In this document: in pieces, positions 1 through 9,225 of the stretch | How positions within the stretch are numbered: position 1 is the stretch's first letter | Layout of the letters: each line of letters starts with the position of its first letter | Assembly: GCF_042849255.1 (NCBI RefSeq) | Contig: NZ_AP026866.1 | Location: 2,170,001-2,234,000, forward strand | DNA length: 64,000 bases | Origin: Oceaniferula spumae | GTDB lineage: Bacteria; Verrucomicrobiota; Verrucomicrobiia; Verrucomicrobiales; Akkermansiaceae | Reading direction: 5' to 3' | Position numbers and translations under genes: made by a program | Notes under the pieces: model-generated | Told to the model about the DNA's origin: nothing | Seen by the model: only the letters and a program-made list of their open reading frames with translations | The model's database searches: none

Positions 1-572
1 AACAGTTGCTCCAGGCAGGCGTCGAGTGAGTGGTCTTCTGTGTTGAGAACGACATCGGCATGAGCCGGCTCCTCGAACGCGGAGGCTTGTCCAGTAAAGT
101 TCGCTATTTTACCAGCTTCGGCTTTGTCATAAAGCCCCTTCACATCGCGCTGGCGGCAGGCTTCAAAGGAAGCTTTGACATAGACCTCAAGAAAATCAGC
201 CCCACCAATGATCTCACGAGCAGACTGACGAAAAGCTTCGCGCGGGGTGATGACCGATACCAACACGATGGATCCCGTGCGCACCACTGCCTTCGCCATT
301 TCGGCCACCCGGCGGATGTTTTCGCACCTGTCCTCATCGGTGAAACCCAGGTTGCTGTTGAGGCCACTGCGGAGGTTATCGCCGTCGAGCATCGTCACCA
401 GCCGACCAGAATCATGCAATTTACGCTCCAGAGCATTGGCTATCGTTGATTTTCCAGATCCGGAAAGCCCGTAAAGCCAGATCACCAGACCGCGCTGGCC
501 GAGTAGATTCTCTTTTTCCTCACGCGGCACCTGCCGCTGGAATTCCGGATGGATGTTGCTGCCCTCTGCCAT
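1..572 (-). CDS. cysC: Adenylylsulfate (APS) kinase, 3' end cut by window edge
   Basis: Reading leftward from an ATG at 572 gives an open frame to the window edge (about 190 residues). It has a P-loop GLSGSGKST at residues 35-43, the LDGDNLR segment, an R-ENIRRVAE helix and a KGLYDKA motif, which together are the APS kinase signature. The enzyme phosphorylates adenosine 5'-phosphosulfate to PAPS in the cytoplasm. No sulfurylase is visible on this side, so a fused or adjacent cysN/cysD may lie to the left. PAPS could serve sulfation of polysaccharides or sulfate assimilation; the sequence does not decide. The C-terminus is missing because of the window edge. Confidence 0.93.
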   Translation of the reverse strand, partial: MAEGSNIHPEFQRQVPREEKENLLGQRGLVIWLYGLSGSGKSTIANALERKLHDSGRLVTMLDGDNLRSGLNSNLGFTDEDRCENIRRVAEMAKAVVRTGSIVLVSVITPREAFRQSAREIIGGADFLEVYVKASFEACRQRDVKGLYDKAEAGKIANFTGQASAFEEPAHADVVLNTEDHSLDACLEQL

Positions 573-699
573 TTAACAATTTATATTTTATCCTCTAAAA
601 AGCTCTAACCGCCGGTTACGCACGCTACCGCCCTTGGTCGATTGGCCGCGATCAGGCCAAAACCATGTGATTCAGTGAAAAAATGTATGAGCCACATGG

Positions 700-743
700 A
701 AAAATCCCACCTCTGGCTGCTGAGAACAGACCACAGAGGCGGG
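700..743 (-). terminator. Intrinsic terminator of the suf operon
   Basis: On the minus strand a 10-bp stem (arms at 743-734 and 715-706, one G-U pair) is followed by a run of five T. It lies about 65 bases past the sufD stop, as expected for the end of the leftward fur-like/sufC/sufB/sufD transcript. Confidence 0.7.
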
Positions 744-808
744 TGTTTGTTCAATAAAAAATGAACAATTTAATTTTTATGAAATATCGATTACGCTTGC
801 CAAACGAA

Positions 809-1978
809 TTAGATGGCTACGAATTTGCGATCCAAGGCTTCCATAACGACCTCTTCGAGTCGCTCATTGCCTAGTCGCTCGATGACATCCACAGAAAATC
901 CGTTCGCTATCAAACGTCGAGCACTGTGAGGCGGAATACCTCTGGCGCAGAGATAGAAAATCTCTTCGTCGCTGATACTTGCGGAGGTGCTGCCGTGGGA
1001 ACATTTGACCTGATCGGCATTGATCTCCAAACCTGGCATTGAGTTCGCCTCGGTGGAATCTTCCATGAGCAGATTACGGCAAGTCTGGTAGGCATCGGTG
1101 TAATGCGCCCCTTCGTCCACCAGAATCAGACCGGAGAAGACCGTCTTGGAATTTCCGTAGAGAGTGTTCTTGTAGAGCAGGTCACTGTTCGTGTGTGGAG
1201 CTGCGTGCTGCTGATAGGTGCGCTGGTCATACTGCTGGCTACCGGCAGGAATGGAACAGGACAACATATCCGAGTGAGCCCCCTCACCTGTCATCAGGCT
1301 GAGAGCTTCGTTTCTTGCCCACTGGGCTCCGGTGTTCAAAGTGAATGCCGTAGCGTGCGCATCGCGACCGACCTTGGTCACATTGACCTGGATCATGCGA
1401 CTCACCAAGTTCAGCTCCTGCACTGCGCAGTAAGTGAGCTTGGAGCCATCGCCCGCGATGAGATCGTTCACAGCGATACAGAGGCTGGTGTCGTCCTCGT
1501 TAGCACTTGAAAAGCGATCCAACACACTGACCTCGGCATTTTTACCGGTGATGATCAGAGTGTGAGGGAAAGCTGTTTTGTTAGAACCGGAAATCACGTG
1601 GCTGACTTCGATAGGTTGTTCGACTTTCACACCATCAGGGACGTAAACAAACAGCCCGCTTTTCACATTAGCTTTATGCAGCGCAGCAAATTTGGCAGAG
1701 CCGAGACGCGTCTCGCTCTTCATGAAGTGTTCTTTCACCAAGTCTCCGTGTTGCTCAAGAGCATCCTCAAATGGCAGGCAGATGACGCCATCCGGAAGGG
1801 CTGGGATTTGGTAGTGGATTTCACTGGATTCTTCGGGGGTAAAATCCTCGAAGTCGAGTTGCTTGAGATTTCCGAACCTCCAATTTTCATCGCTGCGCGA
1901 CGGCATTGGGAGATCCTGATATTCCTTGATGGCAGATTGTTGCAGGTCAGCAAACCATGCAGGCAAAGTAGCGGTCAT
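809..1978 (-). CDS. sufD: Fe-S cluster assembly protein SufD
   Basis: This 389-residue protein belongs to the SufB/SufD family. The C-terminal part carries the typical segment with ADQVKCSHGST and the ending in which FYLCARGI is followed by an ARRL helix. SufD forms the SufBC2D scaffold with SufB and SufC and takes part in assembling iron-sulfur clusters and acquiring iron in the cytoplasm. It is the last gene of a leftward operon, 41 bases after sufB, and a terminator follows. Length is normal for the family. No sufS or sufE is present in this cluster, so the cysteine desulfurase must be encoded elsewhere. Confidence 0.95.
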   Translation of the reverse strand: MTATLPAWFADLQQSAIKEYQDLPMPSRSDENWRFGNLKQLDFEDFTPEESSEIHYQIPALPDGVICLPFEDALEQHGDLVKEHFMKSETRLGSAKFAALHKANVKSGLFVYVPDGVKVEQPIEVSHVISGSNKTAFPHTLIITGKNAEVSVLDRFSSANEDDTSLCIAVNDLIAGDGSKLTYCAVQELNLVSRMIQVNVTKVGRDAHATAFTLNTGAQWARNEALSLMTGEGAHSDMLSCSIPAGSQQYDQRTYQQHAAPHTNSDLLYKNTLYGNSKTVFSGLILVDEGAHYTDAYQTCRNLLMEDSTEANSMPGLEINADQVKCSHGSTSASISDEEIFYLCARGIPPHSARRLIANGFSVDVIERLGNERLEEVVMEALDRKFVAI

Positions 1979-2019
1979 GTAATAAATATTGTGTAAAAAT
2001 TTCTAATTGATCAGTCGTG

Positions 2020-3453
2020 TTAGCCGACACTACCTTCCATTTCGAGGTCGATGAGGCGTTTTAGTTCTACACTGTATTCCATTGGGAACTCACTGACGAG
2101 GTCGTTGATGAATCCGTTGACAGCCAAGGACATGGCGGCGGCTTCTGAGATACCTCGCTGCTGCATGTAGAAGAGCATTTCCTCACTCACCTGAGAGACG
2201 CTGGCCTCGTGCTGGGTGACGTGCTGGTTACCTCTCACAGTGATGGCGGGGTAAGTATCAGTCTTGCTGTTAGCATTGATCATCAAGGCATCACACTCGG
2301 TGTTGTTCTTGCAGCCTTTGAGGTGCTTGGGAATGTGAACCTGACCGCGGTATGTGGCGCGGCCTTCTCCTACGGAGATGGATTTGGACACAACGTTGGA
2401 AGTGGTGTTGTCCGCTGCGTGAATCATCTTGGCACCGGTGTCTTGATGCTGGCCGCTGTTAGCAAGTGCGATGGAAATTACTTCGCCGCGAGCACGCTCC
2501 CCCTTCATGACAACACCAGGGTATTTCATGGTGAGGCGAGAGCCGATGTTACAGTCGATCCAACGAACCTCGGCGTCTTCATGCGCCAAGCCGCGCTTGG
2601 TGACGAGGTTGAAGACATTGGAACTCCAGTTCTGCACGGTGACATACTGGATTTTGGCACCTTTCATGGCAACAAGCTCGACCACAGCGGAGTGCAGGGT
2701 GGATGTTTCAAATTTCGGTGCGGTGCAGCCCTCCATATACATCACCTCGGAACCTTCGTCGGCGATGATCAGGGTGCGCTCAAACTGCCCGAAGTTCTCG
2801 GAGTTGATGCGGAAATAGGCCTGCAAGGGGTGCTTCACCTTCAACCCTTTGGGGATGTAGATGAACGATCCGCCAGAGAAAACAGCGCTATTCAAGGCTG
2901 AGAATTTATTGTCACCGGTGGGGATGACTTTGCCGAACCATGGGCGGAAGATTTCCTCATGCTCTTTCAAGCCTTCCTTCGAGTTAACGAAGATCACACC
3001 ATCTTTTTCCAGCTCTTCCTTGACGTTGGAGTAGGCGGCTTCGGAGTCATACTGAGCCTCAACACCTGCGAGAAACGCCCGCTCTTGCTGGGGAACACCG
3101 AGGCGCTCGAAGGTTTCTAACACTTCAGGAGGAACTTCGTCCCAGCTACGCTTGGGAGCTTGCCCATCTGAGAGGTAGTAACGGATCTTATCGAAGTCGA
3201 TATTTTCAAGATCCTTGGTCGCCCAATGCGTGGGCATTGGTTTTTTGAGAAACGTCTCCAGACCTTTGTGACGGAAGGCACGTACCCAGTCGGGATCGTC
3301 CTTGACGTCACTGATGTAATCCACGGTAGCAGCGGAAAGACCGGTGCCGGCGTCAAATTTGTGGTTTTCAGGAAAACTGAAATCGCCCTTGGCGCGATCT
3401 ACGTCGATCGCCTCCTGGGTTTCCAGATCGATGGTGCTGGTGTCGTAGCTCAT
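2020..3453 (-). CDS. sufB: Fe-S cluster assembly protein SufB
   Basis: At 477 residues this is a full-length SufB. Recognisable segments are the N-terminal SFPENHKFDAG region, FIYIPKGLKVKHPLQAYFRIN, MYMEGCTAP, and the conserved C-terminal stretch with CKNNTECDALM, which precedes QHEASVSQVSEEMLFYMQQRGI. SufB is the main scaffold of the SufBC2D complex on which clusters are built. It sits between sufC (24 bases upstream) and sufD, in the same direction. SufB of this type is strongly conserved across bacteria, so the call is secure. Confidence 0.97.
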   Translation of the reverse strand: MSYDTSTIDLETQEAIDVDRAKGDFSFPENHKFDAGTGLSAATVDYISDVKDDPDWVRAFRHKGLETFLKKPMPTHWATKDLENIDFDKIRYYLSDGQAPKRSWDEVPPEVLETFERLGVPQQERAFLAGVEAQYDSEAAYSNVKEELEKDGVIFVNSKEGLKEHEEIFRPWFGKVIPTGDNKFSALNSAVFSGGSFIYIPKGLKVKHPLQAYFRINSENFGQFERTLIIADEGSEVMYMEGCTAPKFETSTLHSAVVELVAMKGAKIQYVTVQNWSSNVFNLVTKRGLAHEDAEVRWIDCNIGSRLTMKYPGVVMKGERARGEVISIALANSGQHQDTGAKMIHAADNTTSNVVSKSISVGEGRATYRGQVHIPKHLKGCKNNTECDALMINANSKTDTYPAITVRGNQHVTQHEASVSQVSEEMLFYMQQRGISEAAAMSLAVNGFINDLVSEFPMEYSVELKRLIDLEMEGSVG

Positions 3454-3477
3454 GTTAGATTAGTGTGGGGTTTGCGA

Positions 3478-4233
3478 TTAAGCGTTAGTGAGTTCGCCTT
3501 CCTTGAGGAAGTCGTAACCGCTTTCCTCAAGCTCAAGGGCTAGCTCTTTGCCTCCGGACTTCACGATCTGACCGTCGCTCATGACGTGGACGTGGTCAGG
3601 CTGAATGTAGTCGAGCAGGCGTTGGTAGTGAGTGATGATCAGGAATCCGCGGTCAGGGGAACGCATGGCGTTGACACCTTTGGCGACGATCTTGAGGGCG
3701 TCGATGTCGAGACCGGAGTCGGTTTCATCGAGAATGCAGTATTTCGGCTCGAGCATCATCATCTGGAGGATCTCGTTACGCTTTTTCTCTCCACCGGAGA
3801 AGCCTTCGTTGACGGCACGGGCAGTGAACTTGCGGTCCATTTCCAGAACATCCATTTTCGAGTAGAGATTCTTGTAGTAGGCTACGGCATCGAGTTCCTC
3901 ACCTTTGGGCATCCGGGCCTGCAGTGCGGCACGAATGAAGTTGGCATTGGAAACGCCGGGGACTTCGGCAGGATATTGGAATGCGAGGAAGATACCTTCG
4001 CGGCTACGCTCATCGACGTCCATTTCAAGGATGTCTTCTCCGTCGAGAGTCACGCTGCCGGACTGCACTTCGTAATCTTCGTGACCAGCGATCACCTTGG
4101 AGAGAGTGGACTTACCGGAACCGTTGGGTCCCATGATGGCGTGGATTTCCCCTTTTGGGATTTCCAGATTCACACCCTTGAGAATAGGAGTGTCTTCGAT
4201 GTTGGCGTGCAGGTCTTTGATGACGAGGCTCAT
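3478..4233 (-). CDS. sufC: Fe-S cluster assembly ATPase SufC
   Basis: This 251-residue ABC-type ATPase has Walker A GPNGSGKST near residue 36, the variant signature FSGGEKKRNEI, Walker B (CILDETDSGLD) and the H-loop in IITHYQR. The D-E-T-D-S-G-L-D form of Walker B is typical of SufC rather than of transport ATPases. It drives conformational change of the SufBD scaffold. It lies 25 bases after the Fur-family gene and 24 before sufB. Confidence 0.97.
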   Translation of the reverse strand: MSLVIKDLHANIEDTPILKGVNLEIPKGEIHAIMGPNGSGKSTLSKVIAGHEDYEVQSGSVTLDGEDILEMDVDERSREGIFLAFQYPAEVPGVSNANFIRAALQARMPKGEELDAVAYYKNLYSKMDVLEMDRKFTARAVNEGFSGGEKKRNEILQMMMLEPKYCILDETDSGLDIDALKIVAKGVNAMRSPDRGFLIITHYQRLLDYIQPDHVHVMSDGQIVKSGGKELALELEESGYDFLKEGELTNA

Positions 4234-4258
4234 AAGTATAGGTAGTTGTGTATTGAGA

Positions 4259-4690
4259 TTAGTGATTCGGAACCCTGCCGCGCAGGGTGATTTCGAGATT
4301 GTCGATCTGAGCTCCCTCGGGCAGCTCCAGGAGATCGGAGAGTTTGGCTCCCTTTTTCAAAGGAATATCGATGATTTGGCCGGTGGCTTCATCGTGGAAG
4401 TGGCCGTGCTCGGAAAGATTGGGGCAGTAACGGGATGATTCCCGTTCGAAGTTCACTTGGCGCACGGCGCCGTGCTGGACCAAGGCTTCCAAGCAGTTGT
4501 AGACGGTCGCCAGAGAAATACCGGGCATATTGCGCTTGGCTCGTTCGAAAACCTCACCAGCTGTCGGGTGGTCACGGTGAGCCATGAGGACTTTATAGAC
4601 CTCGCTACGCTGACGAGTCATGCGCAGGCCCTTGACCTTAGGCAGGTCGGCCTGAACTGCATCAAACGCATCTGTGACTTTATTTTCCAT
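4259..4690 (-). CDS. Fur-family transcriptional regulator of the suf operon, lacking CXXC zinc motifs
   Basis: From the ATG at 4690 the product is 143 residues. A GTG at 4762 would extend it to 167, but that start falls against the operator palindrome, so I prefer 4690. The winged-helix part contains RMTRQRSEVYKVL and SLATVYNCLEAL (DNA-recognition helix). The dimerisation part has the HGHFHDEATGQIIDIP segment, which retains the histidine cluster. Both CXXC pairs that bind structural zinc in Fur and PerR are absent. That resembles Irr-type Fur proteins, although I cannot assign a subtype by eye. It heads the sufCBD operon and probably controls it in response to iron, haem or oxidative stress. 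Confidence 0.88.
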   Translation of the reverse strand: MENKVTDAFDAVQADLPKVKGLRMTRQRSEVYKVLMAHRDHPTAGEVFERAKRNMPGISLATVYNCLEALVQHGAVRQVNFERESSRYCPNLSEHGHFHDEATGQIIDIPLKKGAKLSDLLELPEGAQIDNLEITLRGRVPNH

Positions 4691-4763
4691 CGGCTTCGTA
4701 TTGCCTGCCCATCTTGGGCGGGTGCGAGGAAAATTAGCTCGGATGCTCTCCCTGACAAGCACT

Positions 4764-4782
4764 AATTAGAATTATTCTAATT
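4764..4782. promoter_or_regulatory. Perfect 19-bp Fur/PerR-like operator palindrome
   Basis: The sequence AATTAGAATTATTCTAATT is a perfect inverted repeat with 9-base arms around one central base. Its TTAGAAT-N-ATTCTAA core has the 7-1-7 layout of Fur and PerR boxes. It lies 73 bases upstream of the preferred start of the Fur-family gene, so autoregulation of the suf operon is the simplest reading. Confidence 0.75.
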
Positions 4783-5032
4783 CTAGCCTGTGTCTAGTTG
4801 GCTTAATCGATGCTCACATGGCTTGATGATGGAGGGCACGCAATAAAAAAATGGCCCTTATCATCCTCATTCCCGATCAAGATGGCGTTCTGACACCCAT
4901 CGGACGCCACTTAAGTAATAGAAATCAGCGAATTACGGCGGAATTGCAGATGATCGGTATTCCTAAGCTGGACTCTACAGACAGATCAACATATTCTAAC
5001 AGGATAATCAGATCGTCCCCCCTCCTGTTTCC

Positions 5033-6565
5033 ATGCAATCTACCATCTCCTACCAAGCGTCTGGCACGCTGCCACGCTTTGCTTGGGCTGCTAAATTCAC
5101 ACCCGAAACTGGCCATATCGAGGTTCATCACGGAGATGGCGTCGAGATTTCTCCAGACGGTACCAAACTAGTGGAGGGTGCTTGGAATGGGGCGTTTTCG
5201 GAGTTTGGATTTAACCAATCTACTGTGTTCAGTGGAACGGGGATGGTGAAGAAGCAGGACGAGCTACTTTTCTGCAGCAGCACGGATCGCATTTCTGCGG
5301 TATTCAGTGTGCATAAAGACGGAGCCATCTACGTTTCCAATTCCCCGCTTTTCATACTCCAACTCTCAGGCACATCCTTTCTGCCGCTTTATCCCTACTA
5401 CAACAGCGACATTCTCGCTATTTATCGACAAGGGCTCTACTGTCTCGATGGCACAACCAAACTCGCGGACGGCTACAAATTGCACATTCACCCGAGTGCG
5501 ATCGTGGCGGTGTCTGCGGATGGCAGCATTGATTGCCGCAGCTACGACGCAGGGCCAGAACCGACCGATTTTGACGACTACAGAAATATCCTCGTCGATG
5601 CCTTGAAAGAGCTCTTCAAAAATGGATTGGACCCAGCACGCCACACACCTCTGCAAAGCGCCTCCTCCCTCTCCCGAGGTTATGACTCCAGTGCTACTAC
5701 CGTGTTGGCCAAGGAAGCCGGATGCCATAAAGTCTATTCGTTTTATGATTCGAAAAGCGACTTCCCTTACTCCGATTGCGGCAATGTTGGCGCAGAGGCG
5801 CTAGGAATGGAATGTCACACCTTCGACCGATGGGCTTACCAAAAAATGGACCGGCCAGTGGAAGCCGAGTTCTGTTATCTCTCTGGAGGATCAAATACGC
5901 CGCTCGTCGCTATGGAAGATCACTTGCGCGATCACATCTATGTCATCGGGTCTGCTGGTGCCGAAAGCTGGAATACCAAATTGCTCAAGCACTACCATCA
6001 GCTGAGCTCCCCATGGTCGCGTATGGTCAGCGGGGTGAGCATTCTGGAGTTCCGTCTCCGAGTGGGATACATCGCCATAGACCCCAGTGTGATAGCGATC
6101 AGACACAACCAAGCCATCTTGAAAATTTTCTCCAAAGAAGAAATGCAAGAGTGGTCAGTGGGAGGAAAATACGATCGTCCTGCCGCACGTAGAATTGCAG
6201 AACAAGGAGGTCTGCCGAGAGAATTGTTCGGTCTAAAAAAATTGGGCACATCCCATTCCCCCTTGAAGACCAGGGCAGGCTTCTCTGACCGAGGATACTC
6301 CAGCTACTCCTCCTTCACGAAAGAATCACACCAGCATTGCAGTCGTATTGCCCGGATATACAGGAAAACCCATTTCGCGATCACCTACTTCTTACGGTAT
6401 CAGCTGACCAGCAGCGGAAGAAAATACGTGGCATCCACCCCTCTCGCTCGAAAATTCCCCTTCATCCTCAATGCTGCACCCATGCGGATGTCGTGGGATT
6501 ACGTGTTTGCTCTCCAGTGGGCAGCGAATGCTCTCAAAGAGAGATACTACACTCACAAGCGGTAG
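5033..6565 (+). CDS. Asparagine-synthetase-like PP-loop protein, paralogue 1
   Basis: This 510-residue protein has the layout of the glutamine-hydrolysing asparagine synthetase family. The N-terminal half resembles the Ntn-hydrolase domain (FCSSTDRISAVFSV, VSNSPLFIL), but there is no Cys at position 2, so glutaminase activity is not expected. A PP-loop ATP-pyrophosphatase motif, SRGYDSS, is at residues 214-220 (canonical SGGxDS), followed by LAKEAGC. A C-terminal helix RPAARRIAEQGGLPRELFG matches the usual end of the synthetase domain. It is the first of three tandem paralogues. Such proteins amidate or ligate small molecules or sugars; the substrate is unknown. No clear Shine-Dalgarno sequence precedes the ATG. 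Confidence 0.72.
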   Translation: MQSTISYQASGTLPRFAWAAKFTPETGHIEVHHGDGVEISPDGTKLVEGAWNGAFSEFGFNQSTVFSGTGMVKKQDELLFCSSTDRISAVFSVHKDGAIYVSNSPLFILQLSGTSFLPLYPYYNSDILAIYRQGLYCLDGTTKLADGYKLHIHPSAIVAVSADGSIDCRSYDAGPEPTDFDDYRNILVDALKELFKNGLDPARHTPLQSASSLSRGYDSSATTVLAKEAGCHKVYSFYDSKSDFPYSDCGNVGAEALGMECHTFDRWAYQKMDRPVEAEFCYLSGGSNTPLVAMEDHLRDHIYVIGSAGAESWNTKLLKHYHQLSSPWSRMVSGVSILEFRLRVGYIAIDPSVIAIRHNQAILKIFSKEEMQEWSVGGKYDRPAARRIAEQGGLPRELFGLKKLGTSHSPLKTRAGFSDRGYSSYSSFTKESHQHCSRIARIYRKTHFAITYFLRYQLTSSGRKYVASTPLARKFPFILNAAPMRMSWDYVFALQWAANALKERYYTHKR

Positions 6566-6837
6566 AGTGCAGATCAATAATCTGCCTAGTCTTCGTTTCT
6601 TGTCAGTGGCCTTCCATACATTGGAAGCACTTACCCCCCTAAAGTGAGTATCGGCTCGTAACGCGCATTCGACTTAGGAAGCGCGTGATTAGATCAAATC
6701 ATAGAAGAAATCTAACATTTGAGATCACCGGTTGAAAGCTAGACAAAAAATAGTAGCTTCCTCCGAGATCAGGCAAAATGCCGCACACGACCACATGAAG
6801 GAATAGATCTCAAACTTCATTTTCATCCTTACACACA
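6566..6837. other. Spacer between paralogues 1 and 2
   Basis: This 272-base gap breaks an otherwise tight gene group. I see no coding frame, terminator hairpin with a T-tract or clear promoter in it. Confidence 0.4.
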
Positions 6838-8361
6838 TTGAACATCACTTACCGCCTCCTCGAATCCCTGCCACGGTTTTCTTGGGGAGCCAAAATACAA
6901 ATAGCCAATCAGCAGGCAGAAGTTTTTCACGGGAGTGGCGTTGAAATATCAGACAGTGGCCACGCCTTGGTAGAAGGGGCATGGAATGGTTCATTTTCAG
7001 ATTTTAATTTCGCTAACAGCACAACCTTTAGCGGCACGGGTATTGTGCAGGAGGAAAGCTCCCTATTGTTCTGCAGTAGCACTGACCGATTATCACCGGT
7101 CTTCAGCATTCAAAAGGATGGCTACACTTATGTGTCGAACTCCTACGTCTTTGCCATGCAGTTGTCCGACACTGCACCGCACCCCCTCTACCCGTTTTAT
7201 AACCACGATATTTTAAGACACTGGAGAAAAGGCGACCACGCACAAGCAGGCAGACTGCATCTCGACGATGGTCACTGGATGAATATGCACGTCCGCACGA
7301 TCGTGACATGCGGTGTACATGGCCAGATAAGCTATCGTAAATATCAGCGGGAAGAATGCCCCAAGGACTATGACCACTACTTCCGTATTCTCTCGGATGC
7401 GGTCACAAAGGTGCTGGCTAATGCGCGTGATCCTCTCCGAAAAATACCTTTAGAGAGTGCCGCCGCTCTTTCCAAGGGCTACGATTCATCTGCTACGTCA
7501 CGATTAGCCAGAGACGCAGGCTGCAAGATTGCGCACACTCTGTTAGACACCAAAGCCGCTGACCCTCATCACGACAGCGGTGCCAAACACGCTGCTGCAC
7601 TTGGAATGGAATGCCTGGAATTCGACCGTTACGCCTTTCACCAGTTTGATCGACTCGCGGAGCCTGAATTTTGCTTCAACTCCTCTGCCAGCAGTGTGCC
7701 TGTATCATCGATGGAAGACGCGCTTGTGAACCGCATCTATGTGACAGCTCCATCCGGCGAGTCGGCTTGGGATCCCAAGGAAGTGGCTCCCTTTGAAAAC
7801 TTCAGCAGCCCATGGGTCAGACTTCCAAGCGGTCTAAGTCAAATCGAGTTTCGCCTCCGTGTCGGATACATCGTATTCGCGCCACCATCGATCGCCTTGA
7901 TCCATAACCACGCTCTATTATCCATTGCCAAATCGGAGGAAATGAAACCATGGAATGTCGACAACCCATACAACCGACCAGTGGCTCGGCGAATCGCCGA
8001 GACCGGTGGTATTCCTAGCGATGAATTAGGACGGAAAAATTTTGGCGGTGGTCATGCCAGCTTGAAAGAGAATTCCAATTTCTCAAAATTGGGACTCGAG
8101 ACCTACACCAAATTCAATGCGATGACCAAACAAACGCAGCCTGTTTTAAGATGGCTGTATTGGCGAATCCGCTTCGCTCTAACATATTTTCTCTACTACA
8201 AATTATTGAGCAGTAAGAAAAAGTATATCCCCTCGACTCCCATGCAGAGACGCTTCCCATTCATTCTCAACTCTCCGCCGCAGCGTTACACTTGGAAATA
8301 CGCATTTACATTTCAATGGGGGTATTATGAATTAAAGGAACGATATCAAATCACACGATGA
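6838..8361 (+). CDS. Asparagine-synthetase-like PP-loop protein, paralogue 2
   Basis: At 507 residues it is colinear with its two neighbours: YRLLESLPRFSWGAK at the N-terminus, LVEGAWNGSF, FCSSTDRLSPVFS, the PP-loop SKGYDSS at 212-218, FRLRVGYIVFAP, and the C-terminal RPVARRIAETGGIP. It has no Cys2. The start is a TTG at 6838, chosen because it aligns with the start inferred for paralogue 3, also a TTG. A methyltransferase follows after 51 bases. Function is inferred only at the level of ATP-dependent activation (adenylation) of a carboxylate. Confidence 0.7.
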   Translation: MNITYRLLESLPRFSWGAKIQIANQQAEVFHGSGVEISDSGHALVEGAWNGSFSDFNFANSTTFSGTGIVQEESSLLFCSSTDRLSPVFSIQKDGYTYVSNSYVFAMQLSDTAPHPLYPFYNHDILRHWRKGDHAQAGRLHLDDGHWMNMHVRTIVTCGVHGQISYRKYQREECPKDYDHYFRILSDAVTKVLANARDPLRKIPLESAAALSKGYDSSATSRLARDAGCKIAHTLLDTKAADPHHDSGAKHAAALGMECLEFDRYAFHQFDRLAEPEFCFNSSASSVPVSSMEDALVNRIYVTAPSGESAWDPKEVAPFENFSSPWVRLPSGLSQIEFRLRVGYIVFAPPSIALIHNHALLSIAKSEEMKPWNVDNPYNRPVARRIAETGGIPSDELGRKNFGGGHASLKENSNFSKLGLETYTKFNAMTKQTQPVLRWLYWRIRFALTYFLYYKLLSSKKKYIPSTPMQRRFPFILNSPPQRYTWKYAFTFQWGYYELKERYQITR

Positions 8362-8412
8362 CTAAATCTGGATGCTCTTGCGTAATTACCATCTGCATCC
8401 GTCATATGTAAA

Positions 8413-9171
8413 ATGACCGACTCGAGAAAAAACAGCACCGCCAAACCGAACTACAGAGAAATATTCAACCACCGGGGTGAAGCCTATCATCAGGCCATGC
8501 TGTTGTGTCCGGAGGCACGTGAAAAAGAATTCACTATTCCTCTAGAACTCTTGGAACTCCGGGAAGATCAAGTTCTCTGCGATTTTCCATCGGGCGGTGG
8601 GTACATCGGAAAATTTCTTCCAGACCATCTTCAATCCGTCACACTCCACCCGCTCGAAACCAGCGAAGAGTTTGCAGCGCAACAACAATGCTCACTGGCA
8701 TCCTGGACAGACATCCCCATGGCTGACGCCTCAGTGGACGCGTTTGTCTCGTTGGCCGCACTGCACCACACGGACCAGCGCGAAGAATTCTACCAAGAAG
8801 TGTTTCGTTTGTTAAAACCTGGCGGGCGCTTTGTGATCGGCGATGTCATGCTCGGCACCCCACAAGATGCATTCCTCAACGGATTTGTAGACCAGCACAA
8901 CTCCATGGGGCATGAGGGAGATTTTCTCGATCCGGAAACTGAGGCCGCACGGATGCAAGCAGCCGGCTTCGACATCACCCATAACCAGCTGCACGAGTAT
9001 CCGTGGAACTTCCTTGATCAGGCTTCGATGACCCAGTTCTGTGCAGGTTTGTTCGGCTTGGATAAAGCCACACCTGAGATGATTTCCCGTGGATTGACTT
9101 CCATTCAAAAACAACCCGGTTCAAACCAAATTGATTGGGCGCTGTTATTTATCAGAGGCCACAAACCATGA
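8413..9171 (+). CDS. Class I SAM-dependent methyltransferase
   Basis: This 252-residue protein has a Rossmann-type methyltransferase core: motif I VLCDFPSGGGYIG near residue 55, the acidic region before SWTDIPMADASVD, motif IV with AALHHTDQREEF, and LLKPGGRFVIGDV after it (Methyltransf_11 type). The family transfers a methyl group from S-adenosylmethionine to a small molecule. It sits between paralogues 2 and 3 and its stop abuts the next frame, so it is probably co-transcribed and acts on the same product. The substrate cannot be read from the sequence. Confidence 0.85.
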   Translation: MTDSRKNSTAKPNYREIFNHRGEAYHQAMLLCPEAREKEFTIPLELLELREDQVLCDFPSGGGYIGKFLPDHLQSVTLHPLETSEEFAAQQQCSLASWTDIPMADASVDAFVSLAALHHTDQREEFYQEVFRLLKPGGRFVIGDVMLGTPQDAFLNGFVDQHNSMGHEGDFLDPETEAARMQAAGFDITHNQLHEYPWNFLDQASMTQFCAGLFGLDKATPEMISRGLTSIQKQPGSNQIDWALLFIRGHKP

Positions 9172-9225
9172 TTGAAAGCTGGGGTGTGTCATGTACCTTG
9201 GCGCCGCACCGCTTACATCACAGCC

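Noticed and set aside
2209..2901. 230-codon open frame opposite sufB
   Set aside because: It lies entirely antisense to a securely identified sufB and shows no domain, signal peptide or start context.
3586..4245. 219-codon open frame opposite sufC
   Set aside because: It is an antisense shadow of sufC with no protein features.
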